Positions 9,698-22,242 are shown, counted from the stretch's first letter. The stretch: 64,000 bases of DNA from Microvirga sp. KLBC 81 (GCF_003075415.1 NZ_QDAH01000005.1:1-64000); one strand, 5' to 3'. A program made the numbers and translations. Notes: generated by a model from the sequence alone, not told the origin.

Positions 9698-10378
9698 ATG
9701 CTGATCCCGGAAGGCGCCCTCGTCGTTTCATGCCAGGCCCGTGCGGACAATCCGCTGCACGGGCCCGTCCACATGTCCGCCATGGCCCGCGCGGCGGAGG
9801 CGGGCGGCGCGCAGGGCATTCGCGCCAACGGCGTGGAGGATATCGCGGCGATCCGTGCTATGACCGCTCTGCCCATCATCGGCATCTCGAAGGTGTGGGA
9901 CGACCGTTTCCCGGTCTACATCACGCCCGGCTTTAGGGATGCCGCACGAATTGCGAAGGCAGGCGCCGACATCATCGGCATCGACGCCACCGCGCGCCCG
10001 CGCGACGGCGAGCCGGTGGGGCGCCTGATCGCTCGCATCCGAGATGAGCTCGGGAAGGAAGTCTTTGCCGATATCGCCACGCTGGTCGAAGCCAAGGCGG
10101 CGCACGCTTGCGGCGCAACCTATGTGGCGACGACGCTTTCGGGCTACACGGAAGAGACGATCGCGCGCAGAGGCGAAGGACCCGATCTGGAACTGCTGGA
10201 GGCCTTGGTCGCCGCTCTCCCGGTGCCGGTCGTCGCCGAGGGCCGCTTCGATACGCCTGATCTCGTCGCAGAGGCTTTCAAGCGCGGCGCCCATGCGGTG
10301 GTGGTGGGAACGGCCATCACCAATCCGCGCGAGATCACCAAGAAATTCGTCCGGGCCACGCAAGCCTGGAACGCCTGA
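9698..10378 (+). CDS. nanE: N-acylglucosamine-6-phosphate 2-epimerase
   Basis: This is a cytosolic TIM-barrel enzyme of 226 residues that converts N-acetylmannosamine-6-phosphate to N-acetylglucosamine-6-phosphate. Family features are the N-terminal VSCQA, AMARAAEAGGAQGIRANG, DIIGIDATARPR and the C-terminal GAHAVVVGTAITNP phosphate-binding segment. ATG 9698 starts one base after the permease stop, and the ATPase gene follows 11 bases later, so it is embedded in the transporter operon. No nanA lyase, nanK kinase or nagA/nagB is present here. The operon may take up a ManNAc- or sialate-like sugar; the rest of the pathway must lie elsewhere. Confidence 0.85.
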   Translation: MLIPEGALVVSCQARADNPLHGPVHMSAMARAAEAGGAQGIRANGVEDIAAIRAMTALPIIGISKVWDDRFPVYITPGFRDAARIAKAGADIIGIDATARPRDGEPVGRLIARIRDELGKEVFADIATLVEAKAAHACGATYVATTLSGYTEETIARRGEGPDLELLEALVAALPVPVVAEGRFDTPDLVAEAFKRGAHAVVVGTAITNPREITKKFVRATQAWNA

Positions 10379-10389
10379 GGGAGAACAGA

Positions 10390-11460
<1,071 letters not shown>

Positions 11461-11540
11461 GATTCCACACGGAAACGTGAAGGCACCGTTGGCATTCTCG
11501 GGTGTACCCCTATCATGTGGGTTTTAAACGAGGTTTCGCC

Positions 11541-12485
11541 GTGTTGATCCGCTACTCCTCCGATATCCTTGCCTCCGAGATCACGCCTCGGGAGGTCTAT
11601 CTCAACCGGCGGCAATGGATGGTCGGGGCCGCCGGGCTTGCCTTGGCCGCAGCCCTGCCGAAGGGATTGGAAGCTGCGCCGTTGTCGGCCGCCAAGAGTC
11701 CTTTCTCGACAGATGAGAAGCTCACGAGCCGTGAGGACGTGACGAGCTACAACAACTTTTACGAGTTCGGCGTCGACAAGAGCGATCCGGCAAAGAATGC
11801 GGGAAAGCTCAAGACCTCTCCCTGGACGGTGAAGGTCGACGGGCTGGTATCGAAGCCTCAGGAGATCGGCATCGAGGACCTGATCAAGTCCTCGACCCTG
11901 GAGGAGCGCATCTACCGCATGCGCTGCGTCGAGGGATGGTCCATGGTGATCCCATGGGTCGGATTCCCGCTGGCGGATCTCATCAAGCGCGTGGAGCCGC
12001 TCGGCAGCGCGAAATACGTGGCCTTCGAAACAGCCAATCGTCCCGACGAAATGCCGGGGCTGCGCTCGGTCTTCCCCGTGCTCGACTGGCCTTACCGGGA
12101 AGGGTTGCGGCTGGACGAGGCCATGCACCCGCTCACGATCCTGGTGGTTGGCCTCTATGGTGAGACGCTGCCGAACCAGAACGGCGCGCCGATCCGCCTT
12201 GTCGTGCCCTGGAAATACGGTTTCAAGGGCATCAAGTCGATCACACGCATCAGCTTCGTGGAGAAGCAGCCGCAGACCGCCTGGAACAAGCAGGCGCCCA
12301 ACGAATACGGCTTCTATGCCAACGTGAATCCGAATGTGGACCACCCGCGCTGGAGCCAGGCGACCGAGCGGCGGATCGGGGAGGGCGGGTTGTTCACGAA
12401 GAGACGTCCCACGCTCATGTTCAACGGCTATGCCGAGCAGGTGGCGAGCCTTTATAACGGCATGGACTTGCGGAAATACTATTGA
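11541..12485 (+). CDS. msrP: Protein-methionine-sulfoxide reductase, molybdopterin catalytic subunit
   Basis: MsrP (YedY) is a periplasmic monomeric molybdoenzyme that reduces methionine sulfoxide in envelope proteins. The twin-arginine signal is visible as [11 protein letters not shown], followed by a hydrophobic stretch, so it is exported folded with its cofactor. [14 protein letters not shown] carries the cysteine ligand of molybdenum. I chose GTG 11541 (314 residues), with GAGG seven bases upstream, over ATG 11502, because family members begin with residues like LIR...SEITP. Its stop overlaps the msrQ start (TGATG). Confidence 0.9.
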   Translation: MLIRYSSDILASEITPREVYLNRRQWMVGAAGLALAAALPKGLEAAPLSAAKSPFSTDEKLTSREDVTSYNNFYEFGVDKSDPAKNAGKLKTSPWTVKVDGLVSKPQEIGIEDLIKSSTLEERIYRMRCVEGWSMVIPWVGFPLADLIKRVEPLGSAKYVAFETANRPDEMPGLRSVFPVLDWPYREGLRLDEAMHPLTILVVGLYGETLPNQNGAPIRLVVPWKYGFKGIKSITRISFVEKQPQTAWNKQAPNEYGFYANVNPNVDHPRWSQATERRIGEGGLFTKRRPTLMFNGYAEQVASLYNGMDLRKYY

Positions 12486-13129
12486 TGGCGGATCGAGTTT
12501 CCGTTCAAGGCGCGAAGAAGGGCTTCGCGCTGCCTCAGGTGCCGAGGATTCTCGTCTACATCGTCGGCTTCATTCCGGCGGTGTGGCTCTTCTATGCGGG
12601 CATCGCCGATCAGCTCGGCGCTGATCCGATGCGCTACCTGGAGCAGGCGCTGGGTCTCTGGGCGTTCCGCTTTCTCATCGCGACGCTTGTGGTCACGCCC
12701 TTGCGCCAGCTGTTTTCCATCAACCTCCTGCGCTATCGCCGCGCTCTCGGGCTCCTCGCCTTCTACTACGCGCTCCTGCACCTCGTGACCTATCTGGTGC
12801 TCGACCAGGGATTGGATTTTGCAGCGATCTGGGCCGATATCGTGAAGCGGCCCTACATCACCATCGGCATGGCGACCTTCGTCATTCTCGTGCCGCTGGC
12901 CCTCACGTCCAACAATGCCGCGATCCGGCGCATGGGCGGGCAGGCTTGGGCGCGGCTGCATCGCCTGGTTTATCCTGCTGCCATCGGGGCGGCTTTGCAC
13001 TTCATCCTCGTGGTCAAGTCCTGGCCGCCGGAGCCCTTGATCTACGCGGCCATCGTGGCCGTGCTGCTCGGCTATCGTTTCGTCCGCTCCCTGGGGAGGA
13101 GAGGCGAGCCCCGGCGTCGCCCCGCTTGA
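12485..13129 (+). CDS. msrQ: Heme-binding membrane subunit of MsrPQ
   Basis: MsrQ (YedZ) is an inner-membrane ferric-reductase-like b-type heme protein that passes electrons from the quinone pool or flavin to MsrP. It has 214 residues and about six hydrophobic helices. Histidines that could bind heme appear in YALLHLVTYLVLD, ARLHRLVYP and ALHFILVV. ATG 12485 overlaps the last base of msrP, showing tight coupling. The arginine-rich C-terminus is cytosolic. It is followed 55 bases later by modA. Confidence 0.9.
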   Translation: MADRVSVQGAKKGFALPQVPRILVYIVGFIPAVWLFYAGIADQLGADPMRYLEQALGLWAFRFLIATLVVTPLRQLFSINLLRYRRALGLLAFYYALLHLVTYLVLDQGLDFAAIWADIVKRPYITIGMATFVILVPLALTSNNAAIRRMGGQAWARLHRLVYPAAIGAALHFILVVKSWPPEPLIYAAIVAVLLGYRFVRSLGRRGEPRRRPA

Positions 13130-13184
13130 AGCCGCAGCCCGGTTCGCTAGGATGCCGGGGCCAAGAGGGCTTGAGGAGCAGGCT

Positions 13185-13985
13185 ATGCAGACAGCACGAT
13201 CCGGACGGAGCGCGTTCAAGGCGCTGGTCTTCGGGCTTGCTTTTGCCTGCTTCATTACCCCCGCACAGGCCAAGGACGTCGTGGTCTTTGCCGCCGCGAG
13301 CCTCAAGAATGCTCTCGATGATGCAGCCGCGGCCTGGAAGCGAGAGACCGGCAAGGCGGCCGTGATCTCCTATGCCGCGAGCAACGCGCTCGCCAAGCAG
13401 ATCGAAGCGGGAGCGCCTGCGGATATCTTTTTTTCCGCCGATCTCGACTGGATGGATCATGCAGCCTTGAAGAACCTGATCCAGCCCGAGACTCGCATCA
13501 ACCTGCTGGGCAACAGCCTCGTGCTCATCGCGCCGAACGACACGAGCGTGCAGGTTTCTCTCCAGCCCGGTCTCGATCTCGCGTCTGCGCTCGGCGATGG
13601 TCGCCTCGCCATGGGACAGGTGGAAGCTGTTCCCGCTGGCAAGTATGGCAAGGCCGCTCTCGAAAAGCTCGGTGCTTGGGCCGGCGTGAAGGACAGGATT
13701 GCGCAGACGGAGAATGTGCGCGCTGCGCTTTTTCTCGTCTCACGGGGCGAGGCGCCTCTCGGCATCGTCTACAAGACCGACGCCGTGTCCGATCCGAACG
13801 TGAAGATCGTTGCGACTTTTCCAGAGAGCACGCATCCGCCGATCGTTTACCCGGCAGCGCTGACGAAGGATGCTGCCAATCCGGATGCAGCATCCTTCCT
13901 GAACTTTCTACGGTCCTCGCAAGCCAAACCCTTCTTCGAGAAGCAGGGTTTCGGTGTCATGGCAACACCAGGTTCGGGCTCGTGA
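13185..13985 (+). CDS. modA: Molybdate ABC transporter substrate-binding protein
   Basis: This periplasmic molybdate/tungstate-binding protein has 266 residues. It has a signal peptide ending at PAQA-KD and family motifs VFAAASLKNAL, YAASNALAKQIEAGAPADIFFSAD and LGIVYKTDA. ATG 13185 follows GAGGAG; an earlier in-frame ATG at 13152 would place extra residues before the signal peptide and is rejected. It starts the modABC operon and overlaps modB by four bases. The location just after the molybdoenzyme genes msrPQ is functionally consistent. Confidence 0.93.
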   Translation: MQTARSGRSAFKALVFGLAFACFITPAQAKDVVVFAAASLKNALDDAAAAWKRETGKAAVISYAASNALAKQIEAGAPADIFFSADLDWMDHAALKNLIQPETRINLLGNSLVLIAPNDTSVQVSLQPGLDLASALGDGRLAMGQVEAVPAGKYGKAALEKLGAWAGVKDRIAQTENVRAALFLVSRGEAPLGIVYKTDAVSDPNVKIVATFPESTHPPIVYPAALTKDAANPDAASFLNFLRSSQAKPFFEKQGFGVMATPGSGS

Positions 13986-14677
13986 CGGACTGGCTTTCTC
14001 CTGAAGAATGGACGGCGGTCCGCCTGAGCCTCAAGGTCGCGCTCGTTGCGATGACGGCAAGTCTTCTTCCTGGCATTGCTGTTGCCTATGCGCTGGAGCG
14101 CGGGCGCTTCTGGGGGCGGCAGGCGCTCGACGTTTTTGTTCATCTGCCGCTGGTTCTTCCGCCCGTGGTCGTCGGCTATGCCCTTCTCCTCGGCTTCGGG
14201 CGGCGTGGTCCTATCGGCTCTTTTCTCGCCGAGCAGTTCGGCATCGTGCTGTCCTTCCGCTGGACGGGCGCGGCGCTCGCCTGCGCCATCATGGGCTTTC
14301 CCTTGCTCGTGCGCGCCATTCGTCTGTCGCTCGAGACGGTGGATCGTAAGCTCGAAGACGCCGCAGGCACGTTGGGCGCGCATCATGCCTGGGTGTTTCT
14401 TTTCGTCACTCTGCCGCTGATCCTGCCCGGCATCATCGCCGGCATGGTTCTGTCCTTCGCGAAGGCAATGGGGGAGTTTGGCGCCACCATCACTTTCGTG
14501 TCCAACATTCCGGGCGAGACGCAGACCATTCCATCCGCCATCTACGCCTTCACGCAGGTTCCCGGAGGTGAGGGTGGTGCATTGCGTTTGACGCTCGTGT
14601 CTGTCGCCATCTCCATTGCAGCGCTCTGGATGTCTGAATGGATGGCGCGCCGCGTCAGGCGGAGGTTCCTCGCGTGA
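13982..14677 (+). CDS. modB: Molybdate ABC transporter permease
   Basis: This inner-membrane permease has 231 residues from GTG 13982, which overlaps the modA stop (GTGA). There are five or so hydrophobic helices, and LPLVLPPVVVGYALLLGFGRRG is the family-typical segment. The EAA-like loop is LEDAAGTLGAHHAWVFLFVTLPLILPG. FAKAMGEFGATITFVSNIPGETQTIP is characteristic of ModB. The open frame continues upstream inside modA, but ModB length and the GTGA overlap fix the start. Confidence 0.93.
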   Translation: MTDWLSPEEWTAVRLSLKVALVAMTASLLPGIAVAYALERGRFWGRQALDVFVHLPLVLPPVVVGYALLLGFGRRGPIGSFLAEQFGIVLSFRWTGAALACAIMGFPLLVRAIRLSLETVDRKLEDAAGTLGAHHAWVFLFVTLPLILPGIIAGMVLSFAKAMGEFGATITFVSNIPGETQTIPSAIYAFTQVPGGEGGALRLTLVSVAISIAALWMSEWMARRVRRRFLA

Positions 14678-15783
14678 TGATCATCGATATCGATCTTCAT
14701 CATGAGCAGGGCGGTTTCCGGCTCGATGCGCGCTTCCAATCGGAAGGGAGGCTGACGGCTCTGTTCGGCCCCTCCGGGTCCGGCAAGACGACGCTCGTCA
14801 ACGTCATCGGTGGTCTCATTCGTCCAAGCGCGGGACGCGTTTCTGTGAAAGGACGCGTTCTCGTCGATACGGCACAAGCCGTCTTCGTGCCGAGGCACAG
14901 GCGAAGGATCGGGTACGTCTTCCAGGAAGCGCGCCTCTTCCCGCATCTGAACGTGCGTCAGAATCTTCTGTTCGGGCGCTGGTTCACGCCGAGGCGTGAG
15001 CGCGATGCGGATTTTGACACGCTCATCGATCTGCTTGGCATTGGGCATCTCCTGAGCCGTTGGCCCTCGACCTTGTCAGGCGGTGAGAAACAGCGTGTCG
15101 CCATCGGTCGTGCGCTTCTCTCCGATCCGCATTTGTTGTTGATGGACGAGCCTCTGGCTTCGCTCGATGAGGAGAGAAAGGCCGAGATCTATCCCTATAT
15201 CGAGCGGCTGCGGGACGAGGGAAATGTGCCGATGGTTCTCGTGAGCCATTCCGTTCCGGAAATCGCGCGGCTTGCCACCTCCGTCGTGATTCTGAACGAC
15301 GGGCAGGTGACGGCCTTTGGGCCCGCCTCCGATATCTTGAGGCACGCGAGGCTCTTTCCTCACACCGGTCCGGCTGAAACGGGTGCCTTGGTCACGGCCC
15401 GCGTGCTTCGACACGAGGAGGCTTATGGACTGACCGTTCTGCAGGCTGCTGCCGGGACCCTCACGGTCTCCCGTCTTGATCTTCCCGTCGGTGCATCCGT
15501 GCGCGTGCGCCTCCGCGCAAGAGACATTATTCTCTCCCTCGATCCACCTGAGGGCCTGAGTGCTCTCAATGTCCTGCCCGGCATCATTTCGGCTATTGAG
15601 GAGCCGGTCGGCGCCAGCGTCGATGTGACTGTCGATTGCGGTGGCGACAGCCTTGTCGCCAGCGTAACCCGAAAATCCGTGGAGCGGCTTGGCCTTAAGA
15701 CGGGTTTGCCTGTCCAGGCCATCATCAAGAGCATTGCTTTCGACCAGGAGGCCCTTGGCTCGGCGATGCCTGAGAATATGTGA
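14677..15783 (+). CDS. modC: Molybdate ABC transporter ATPase
   Basis: This 368-residue ATPase powers ModB. Walker A is GPSGSGKTT, the signature is LSGGEKQRVAIGRA, Walker B is LLMDEPLASLD and the switch is LVSHSVPE. The C-terminal ~70 residues are a molybdate-binding Mop/TOBE domain (LNVLPGIISAIEEPVGASVDV). ATG 14677 overlaps the modB TGA by one base; GTG 14674 is also possible. No ModE regulator is found beside the operon, so how it senses molybdate is not visible. Confidence 0.92.
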   Translation: MIIDIDLHHEQGGFRLDARFQSEGRLTALFGPSGSGKTTLVNVIGGLIRPSAGRVSVKGRVLVDTAQAVFVPRHRRRIGYVFQEARLFPHLNVRQNLLFGRWFTPRRERDADFDTLIDLLGIGHLLSRWPSTLSGGEKQRVAIGRALLSDPHLLLMDEPLASLDEERKAEIYPYIERLRDEGNVPMVLVSHSVPEIARLATSVVILNDGQVTAFGPASDILRHARLFPHTGPAETGALVTARVLRHEEAYGLTVLQAAAGTLTVSRLDLPVGASVRVRLRARDIILSLDPPEGLSALNVLPGIISAIEEPVGASVDVTVDCGGDSLVASVTRKSVERLGLKTGLPVQAIIKSIAFDQEALGSAMPENM

Positions 15784-15860
15784 GTTGCAGCCAAGGAGGT
15801 TGCGCCTGCCCTTAAGGCGTGTAGCCTTCCCTCAATCTTTGCCTTTCGAGAGATGACATT

Positions 15861-17123
15861 ATGAACGAGCAATTCCGCAGCCCGTCCGACGCCGAAGCCC
15901 ACGCCGGGCTCCTCGACCGCCTCGCCGAGGTCGCTGTGCGGGTGGGCCTTGGGCTGAAGCCCGGTCAGGAGGTCATCATGACCGCCCCGCTCGATGCGGT
16001 TCCCCTGGTGCGTCGCATCACGGAACATGCCTACAGGGCGGGGGCCTCGCTCGTGACCACGATCTTCTCGGACGAGGAAGCGACTCTCATGCGCTTCCGC
16101 CATGGCCGCGACGAGAGCTTCGATGCGGCCTCCGCTTGGCTATACGAGGGCATGGCGGCTGCCTACAGGAACGGCGCGGCACGGCTCGCCGTCGTCGGCG
16201 AGGATCCGTCGCTGCTTGCCAAGGAGGATCCGGAAAAGGTCTCCCGCGCCAACCGCGCCCGCTCCAAGGCCTATATGCCGGCCCTCAACCTGATCGCAGG
16301 CTTCGATACCAACTGGACCATCGTGTCCGCCGCAACGCCATCCTGGGCGAAGACCGTGTTCCCGGACGATCCGGAGGATATGGCGGTCGCCAAGCTCTGG
16401 AGCGCGATCTTCTCCGCCTCCCGCGTCGACACGCCGGACCCGATTGCGGCCTGGGAGAAGCACAACGCCGGCCTCCAGGCACGCACGCGGATGCTGAACG
16501 AGAAGAACTATGCCGCGCTGCATTTTAGCGGCCCCGGCACGGATCTGCGCGTCGGTCTGGCTGACGGGCACGAGTGGAACGGCGGTTCGGCCAAGGCGAA
16601 GAACGGCATCGTCTGCAACGCCAATATCCCGACCGAAGAGGTCTTCACCACGCCGCACAAGGACCGCGTGGACGGATATGTCACCAGCACGAAGCCGCTC
16701 TCCTATAACGGCACGCTGATCCAGGACATCCAGGTGAAATTCGAGAGCGGCCGCATCGTGGAAGCGAAGGCCCGCACTGGCGAGGCTGTGCTGGCGAAGG
16801 TGCTCGACACGGATGAGGGAGCGCGCCGTCTTGGCGAGGTGGCGCTCGTGCCTTTCTCATCGCCGATTTCGCAGAGCGGCCTTCTCTTCTTCAACACGCT
16901 GTTCGACGAGAACGCCTCGAGCCACATCGCTCTGGGCCAGGCCTACAGCAAGTGCATCCGCGAGGGCGGCAGCATGAGCGAGGAGGAACTGGCCTCGCGC
17001 GGCGCCAACAAGAGCCTCATCCACATCGATTGGATGATCGGTTCCGACCAGGTGGACGTGGATGGCATCACCCAGGACGGCAGGGCCGAACCGCTGATGC
17101 GCGGCGGCGAGTGGGTCGCCTGA
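15861..17123 (+). CDS. M29-family aminopeptidase (aminopeptidase T type)
   Basis: This is a 420-residue cytosolic metallo-aminopeptidase of the thermophilic leucyl aminopeptidase family. Supporting features are LKPGQEVIMTAPLDAVPLVRRITEHAYRAGA at the start, the metal-site region NIPTEEVFTTPHKDRVDGYV, and the C-terminal HIALGQAYSKC, HIDWMIGSDQVDVDGI and the terminal GGEWV. The motif set uses Glu, His and Asp for two divalent metals. It removes N-terminal residues from peptides. It lies upstream of a peptide-transport ATPase and an M14-like peptidase, suggesting peptide scavenging. Confidence 0.88.
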   Translation: MNEQFRSPSDAEAHAGLLDRLAEVAVRVGLGLKPGQEVIMTAPLDAVPLVRRITEHAYRAGASLVTTIFSDEEATLMRFRHGRDESFDAASAWLYEGMAAAYRNGAARLAVVGEDPSLLAKEDPEKVSRANRARSKAYMPALNLIAGFDTNWTIVSAATPSWAKTVFPDDPEDMAVAKLWSAIFSASRVDTPDPIAAWEKHNAGLQARTRMLNEKNYAALHFSGPGTDLRVGLADGHEWNGGSAKAKNGIVCNANIPTEEVFTTPHKDRVDGYVTSTKPLSYNGTLIQDIQVKFESGRIVEAKARTGEAVLAKVLDTDEGARRLGEVALVPFSSPISQSGLLFFNTLFDENASSHIALGQAYSKCIREGGSMSEEELASRGANKSLIHIDWMIGSDQVDVDGITQDGRAEPLMRGGEWVA

Positions 17124-17143
17124 TTGGAAGACAAGATTCAACG

Positions 17144-17161
17144 CCGGCCCGACAGGGCCGG
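17144..17161 (+). terminator. Weak hairpin after the aminopeptidase gene
   Basis: A perfect 7-bp stem CCGGCCC/GGGCCGG with loop GACA lies between the aminopeptidase stop and the ABC ATPase start. There is no T run after it, so it may be a pause or partial terminator. It supports placing the next start at 17172 or 17184 rather than at the in-frame TTG 17124 before the hairpin. Confidence 0.4.
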
Positions 17162-17171
17162 TGCCACTTTG

Positions 17172-19061
<1,890 letters not shown>

Positions 19062-19074
19062 GCGGATTGACGGG

Positions 19075-20823
19075 ATGACAGTTCTCCTCGACCAGCGCTT
19101 CGAACGCACGCTCGCCCGCCTTGTTCGAGAATGGAGCAATGGCGATCATCGCGGAGACACGATCGAGGTGTGGCTCTTCGAGGATGAGGAACCTCGCCGC
19201 CGGGCCGAGGAGCGGCTTTTGGAAGCGGGGGTCAAGGCGCGCATCCGCAGCGCTTACAAGCCCCTCGTTCATGCCTTCCTCGAGGAGATCGACACCAGCG
19301 ACCTGTCGCATGTCGCCATTCGCTATCCGGTGCATGAGGGTGCCGACCCCATGCGCTTTCTATCGGAAGCCTATCCGCTGCCAGCTTTGCTGGATGGGGT
19401 AGAGGTCGCGTTCGAGGAGGGCGATGCGGACCTCACCTACAAGGTGCGATGCGAATATCGTGACGGCCGTGTGGTCGAGCATGCGGTATTCGCGCCAAAC
19501 CGTCTCCGCGCAAATCATCTGGGGCAAGCAGACCTCGCATGCACGGGCTGGCTCAAAGCACCGGCATTGCTCGATGGAGCGCCAGGCAGGGACGGGCCGT
19601 TGGAAACGGAGATCGAGCAAGTCTTTCATGCGGTGATGTATGCTCTGATGATCCACAACTGGCCGCTGCAGGAGCCTTACGCGGAAACGATTGCCATCGA
19701 TGTCACGATTCCAGGCATCGAGCGACCTCTGGGCTATGGCGACGAGGTGATGAGCACGCGAGAGGCATTGCACGAGGAACTCTATTTCTCCGTTCTCGAA
19801 TGGTTTCACCATCAATCAGGCAGATCGCTCGACGACCGTCGTCTGATGCCGGGGCAGATCGTGCCGGATGTCCAAGCAGGCCGGGGCGATCCTCATGTGC
19901 GCGTAGCCTTACGAGCTTTCATGTCTCCCCAAAATGACGCACGGCCCGGGCAGGATCTGGAAATAGCAGATTCTGCCCCTGGACTCGCCCAGATCGAGCA
20001 GGAACTCGCTGCTTTGCCGGGCGAGGTTTTTGGATCGGTCTCACGTGAGGGGAGGCCTGTGCGCGGCCTCTATCGGCCTGGCACGCGTCCCGCCGTTCTC
20101 ATCACGAGCGGACAGCATGCCAATGAGACCTCCGGTCCCGTCGGCGCCTTCAGGGCGGTGCGGCGACTCCTCGCGAACCCAGCTTCCAACATCGCCTTCA
20201 TCCCGGTCGAGAACCCGGATGGGTACGCCCTGCATGGGCGACTCTGCGGGAATAACCCGCGTCACATGCACCATGCGGCGCGTTACACGTCTCTCGGAAA
20301 CGATCTGGAATATGGACCGGAAGAGCCGGTCTATGAGATCGGTGCGCGGCGAAAGGCATTGGAGTTGTCGGGCGCCCAACTGCACATCAACCTCCACGGC
20401 TACCCGGCCCATGAATGGACAAGGCCCTTCACGGGTTATCTGCCACGCGGCTTCGAGCACTGGGCGCTTCCAAAAGGCTTCCTCCTTATCCTGCGCTATC
20501 ACCCATCCTGGGAGGTGACGGCGCGAACCTTGATCGAAGCGGTCACGCGAGGCTTGTCGGCCGTTCCGGGGCTGGCCGATTTCACGCGCCGTCAGCTTGA
20601 GCTCTGCGCCATTCATTCCGGCGCGACGCCCTATGAGATGATCAACGACGTGCCCTGCCTGCTGATGGCGCAGGAGCGCCATCCCACGCCGCTCACGCTG
20701 ATCACCGAGTTTCCCGACGAGACCATCTACGGCGAGGCTTACCGCTTCGCTCACACGGTGCAGATGGCGACGGTGATCGCGGCCGAGCAAGCCTTTGCCA
20801 TCATGATGGAAACCGCCGTCTGA
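19075..20823 (+). CDS. M14-family zinc carboxypeptidase-like protein
   Basis: This 582-residue protein has a C-terminal zinc-peptidase domain, roughly residues 310-570. The HxxE motif appears in SGQHANETSG (His near 346) and the third ligand in HINLHGY (near 440), with a candidate catalytic glutamate in LITEFPDET. The N-terminal ~300 residues are not a family I recognise. No signal peptide is seen, so it is probably cytosolic. ATG 19075 is 13 bases after the ABC ATPase stop. It could be a carboxypeptidase or a deacylase of the succinylglutamate desuccinylase type; context favours peptides. Confidence 0.72.
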   Translation: MTVLLDQRFERTLARLVREWSNGDHRGDTIEVWLFEDEEPRRRAEERLLEAGVKARIRSAYKPLVHAFLEEIDTSDLSHVAIRYPVHEGADPMRFLSEAYPLPALLDGVEVAFEEGDADLTYKVRCEYRDGRVVEHAVFAPNRLRANHLGQADLACTGWLKAPALLDGAPGRDGPLETEIEQVFHAVMYALMIHNWPLQEPYAETIAIDVTIPGIERPLGYGDEVMSTREALHEELYFSVLEWFHHQSGRSLDDRRLMPGQIVPDVQAGRGDPHVRVALRAFMSPQNDARPGQDLEIADSAPGLAQIEQELAALPGEVFGSVSREGRPVRGLYRPGTRPAVLITSGQHANETSGPVGAFRAVRRLLANPASNIAFIPVENPDGYALHGRLCGNNPRHMHHAARYTSLGNDLEYGPEEPVYEIGARRKALELSGAQLHINLHGYPAHEWTRPFTGYLPRGFEHWALPKGFLLILRYHPSWEVTARTLIEAVTRGLSAVPGLADFTRRQLELCAIHSGATPYEMINDVPCLLMAQERHPTPLTLITEFPDETIYGEAYRFAHTVQMATVIAAEQAFAIMMETAV

Positions 20824-20891
20824 GCCTGCCGGAACAGGAGACCTGAGCCGCCGTTAGTGGAGAAATCTCCTCCCTTCCTTGAGGTGCGACA

Positions 20892-22235
20892 ATGGCCCGG
20901 TTTTCCTGGAAGCAGAATGAGAATGAAGCCTCGGTCAGGGAGGCGATCGGCGTCGTGCGCGAGCACGGCGAGCCCCTGCCTCCAATCGAAGACGAGGAAG
21001 CCTTTGGCGCCATGTTTGACCGGTTCGCCGACGCCAAGGTCGTGCTGCTCGGCGAGGCAACCCACGGTACGTCCGAATTCTATCGGGCCCGCGCTGCCAT
21101 CACGCGGCGGCTCATCGAGCATCATGGCTTCAACATCGTGGCCGTGGAGGCCGACTGGCCCGATGCGGCGCGGATTGATGCGTATGTGCGCCATCGGCAT
21201 GTTCCCGATACCGACGATGTCGCCTTCGAGCGCTTTCCCACCTGGATGTGGCGCAACGAGGAGGTGGCGGATTTCGTGAACTGGATGCGCGCCCACAACA
21301 AGGAACACGCCGAGGATGATCGCGCAGAGTTCCGCGGGCTCGATGTCTACAGCCTCAATTCATCGATCCGCGCGGTGCTCGATTATCTGGACAAGGTCGA
21401 TCCGGATGCCGCCAAGGAGGCGAGGGGGCGCTATGGCTGCCTGAGCCCCTGGCAATCGGACCCAGCGCGCTACGGCCGAGCCGTCCTCACCGGGCAGAAG
21501 AAACCCTGCGATGAGAAACTGCTGCGCCAGCTGCAGGATATTCTCGACAGACGTATGGAGTATCTGGAGACCCATGGCGGCGAGCAGTTCTTCGACGCGG
21601 TACAGAACGCCAAAATCGTCCACGCGGCGGAGCACTATTACCGGATCATGTACGAGGGCGCGACGGAGTCCTGGAACCTGCGCGACCGGCACATGTTCGA
21701 CACGCTCCAGAGCCTGCTCGCCCGACGGGACAATGCCAAGGCGGTGATCTGGGCGCACAACTCCCATATCGGCAATGCTGCAGCCACCGCTATGGGCTGG
21801 CAGGGCGAGTTCAACATTGGCGAGCTTTGCCGCAAGGCCTATCGCGAGGAGGCCGTGCTCATCGGCTTCGGCACCGACCGCGGCACCGTGGCGGCCGCCG
21901 ACGATTGGGACGAGCCCATGCGGGTCAAGACCGTGCTTCCGGCCCGGCCGGACAGCCACGAGCGGATCTTCAGGGAGACCGGACTCAACCGCTTCCTCAC
22001 CGATTGGCGGGAGAACCTTCAGGATGACTTGAAGAACGCCCTGTCCCGCCCGCGCCTGGAGCGGGCCATCGGCGTGGTCTACCGGCCGGAGACGGAACTC
22101 TACAGCCACTATTTCGAGGCCATTCTGGCCGAACAATTCGACGCCTTCGTCTGGTTCGAGGACACCAAGGCGGTGACGCCGCTCACCCATGCCCATGGGA
22201 AAGGCATGCCGGAGACCTATCCATTCGGGCTTTGA
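20892..22235 (+). CDS. Erythromycin esterase family protein
   Basis: This is a 447-residue cytosolic protein of the EreA/EreB-like family. The hallmark LLGEATHGTSEFYRAR near residues 52-67 carries the Glu and His of the proposed active site, and AVIWAHNSHIGNA carries the second histidine pair region. Chromosomal members are usually not proven macrolide esterases, and their natural substrates are unclear. It starts 68 bases after the peptidase gene with its own spacing and is followed by a palindromic repeat. Drug resistance should not be assumed. Confidence 0.82.
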   Translation: MARFSWKQNENEASVREAIGVVREHGEPLPPIEDEEAFGAMFDRFADAKVVLLGEATHGTSEFYRARAAITRRLIEHHGFNIVAVEADWPDAARIDAYVRHRHVPDTDDVAFERFPTWMWRNEEVADFVNWMRAHNKEHAEDDRAEFRGLDVYSLNSSIRAVLDYLDKVDPDAAKEARGRYGCLSPWQSDPARYGRAVLTGQKKPCDEKLLRQLQDILDRRMEYLETHGGEQFFDAVQNAKIVHAAEHYYRIMYEGATESWNLRDRHMFDTLQSLLARRDNAKAVIWAHNSHIGNAAATAMGWQGEFNIGELCRKAYREEAVLIGFGTDRGTVAAADDWDEPMRVKTVLPARPDSHERIFRETGLNRFLTDWRENLQDDLKNALSRPRLERAIGVVYRPETELYSHYFEAILAEQFDAFVWFEDTKAVTPLTHAHGKGMPETYPFGL

Positions 22236-22242
22236 TGACCCC

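Noticed and set aside
11502-11540. ATG 11502 as the msrP start
   Set aside because: Family members begin about 15 residues before the conserved V-Y-x-x-R-R region. GTG 11541 has a well-spaced GAGG, while the extra residues have no similarity.
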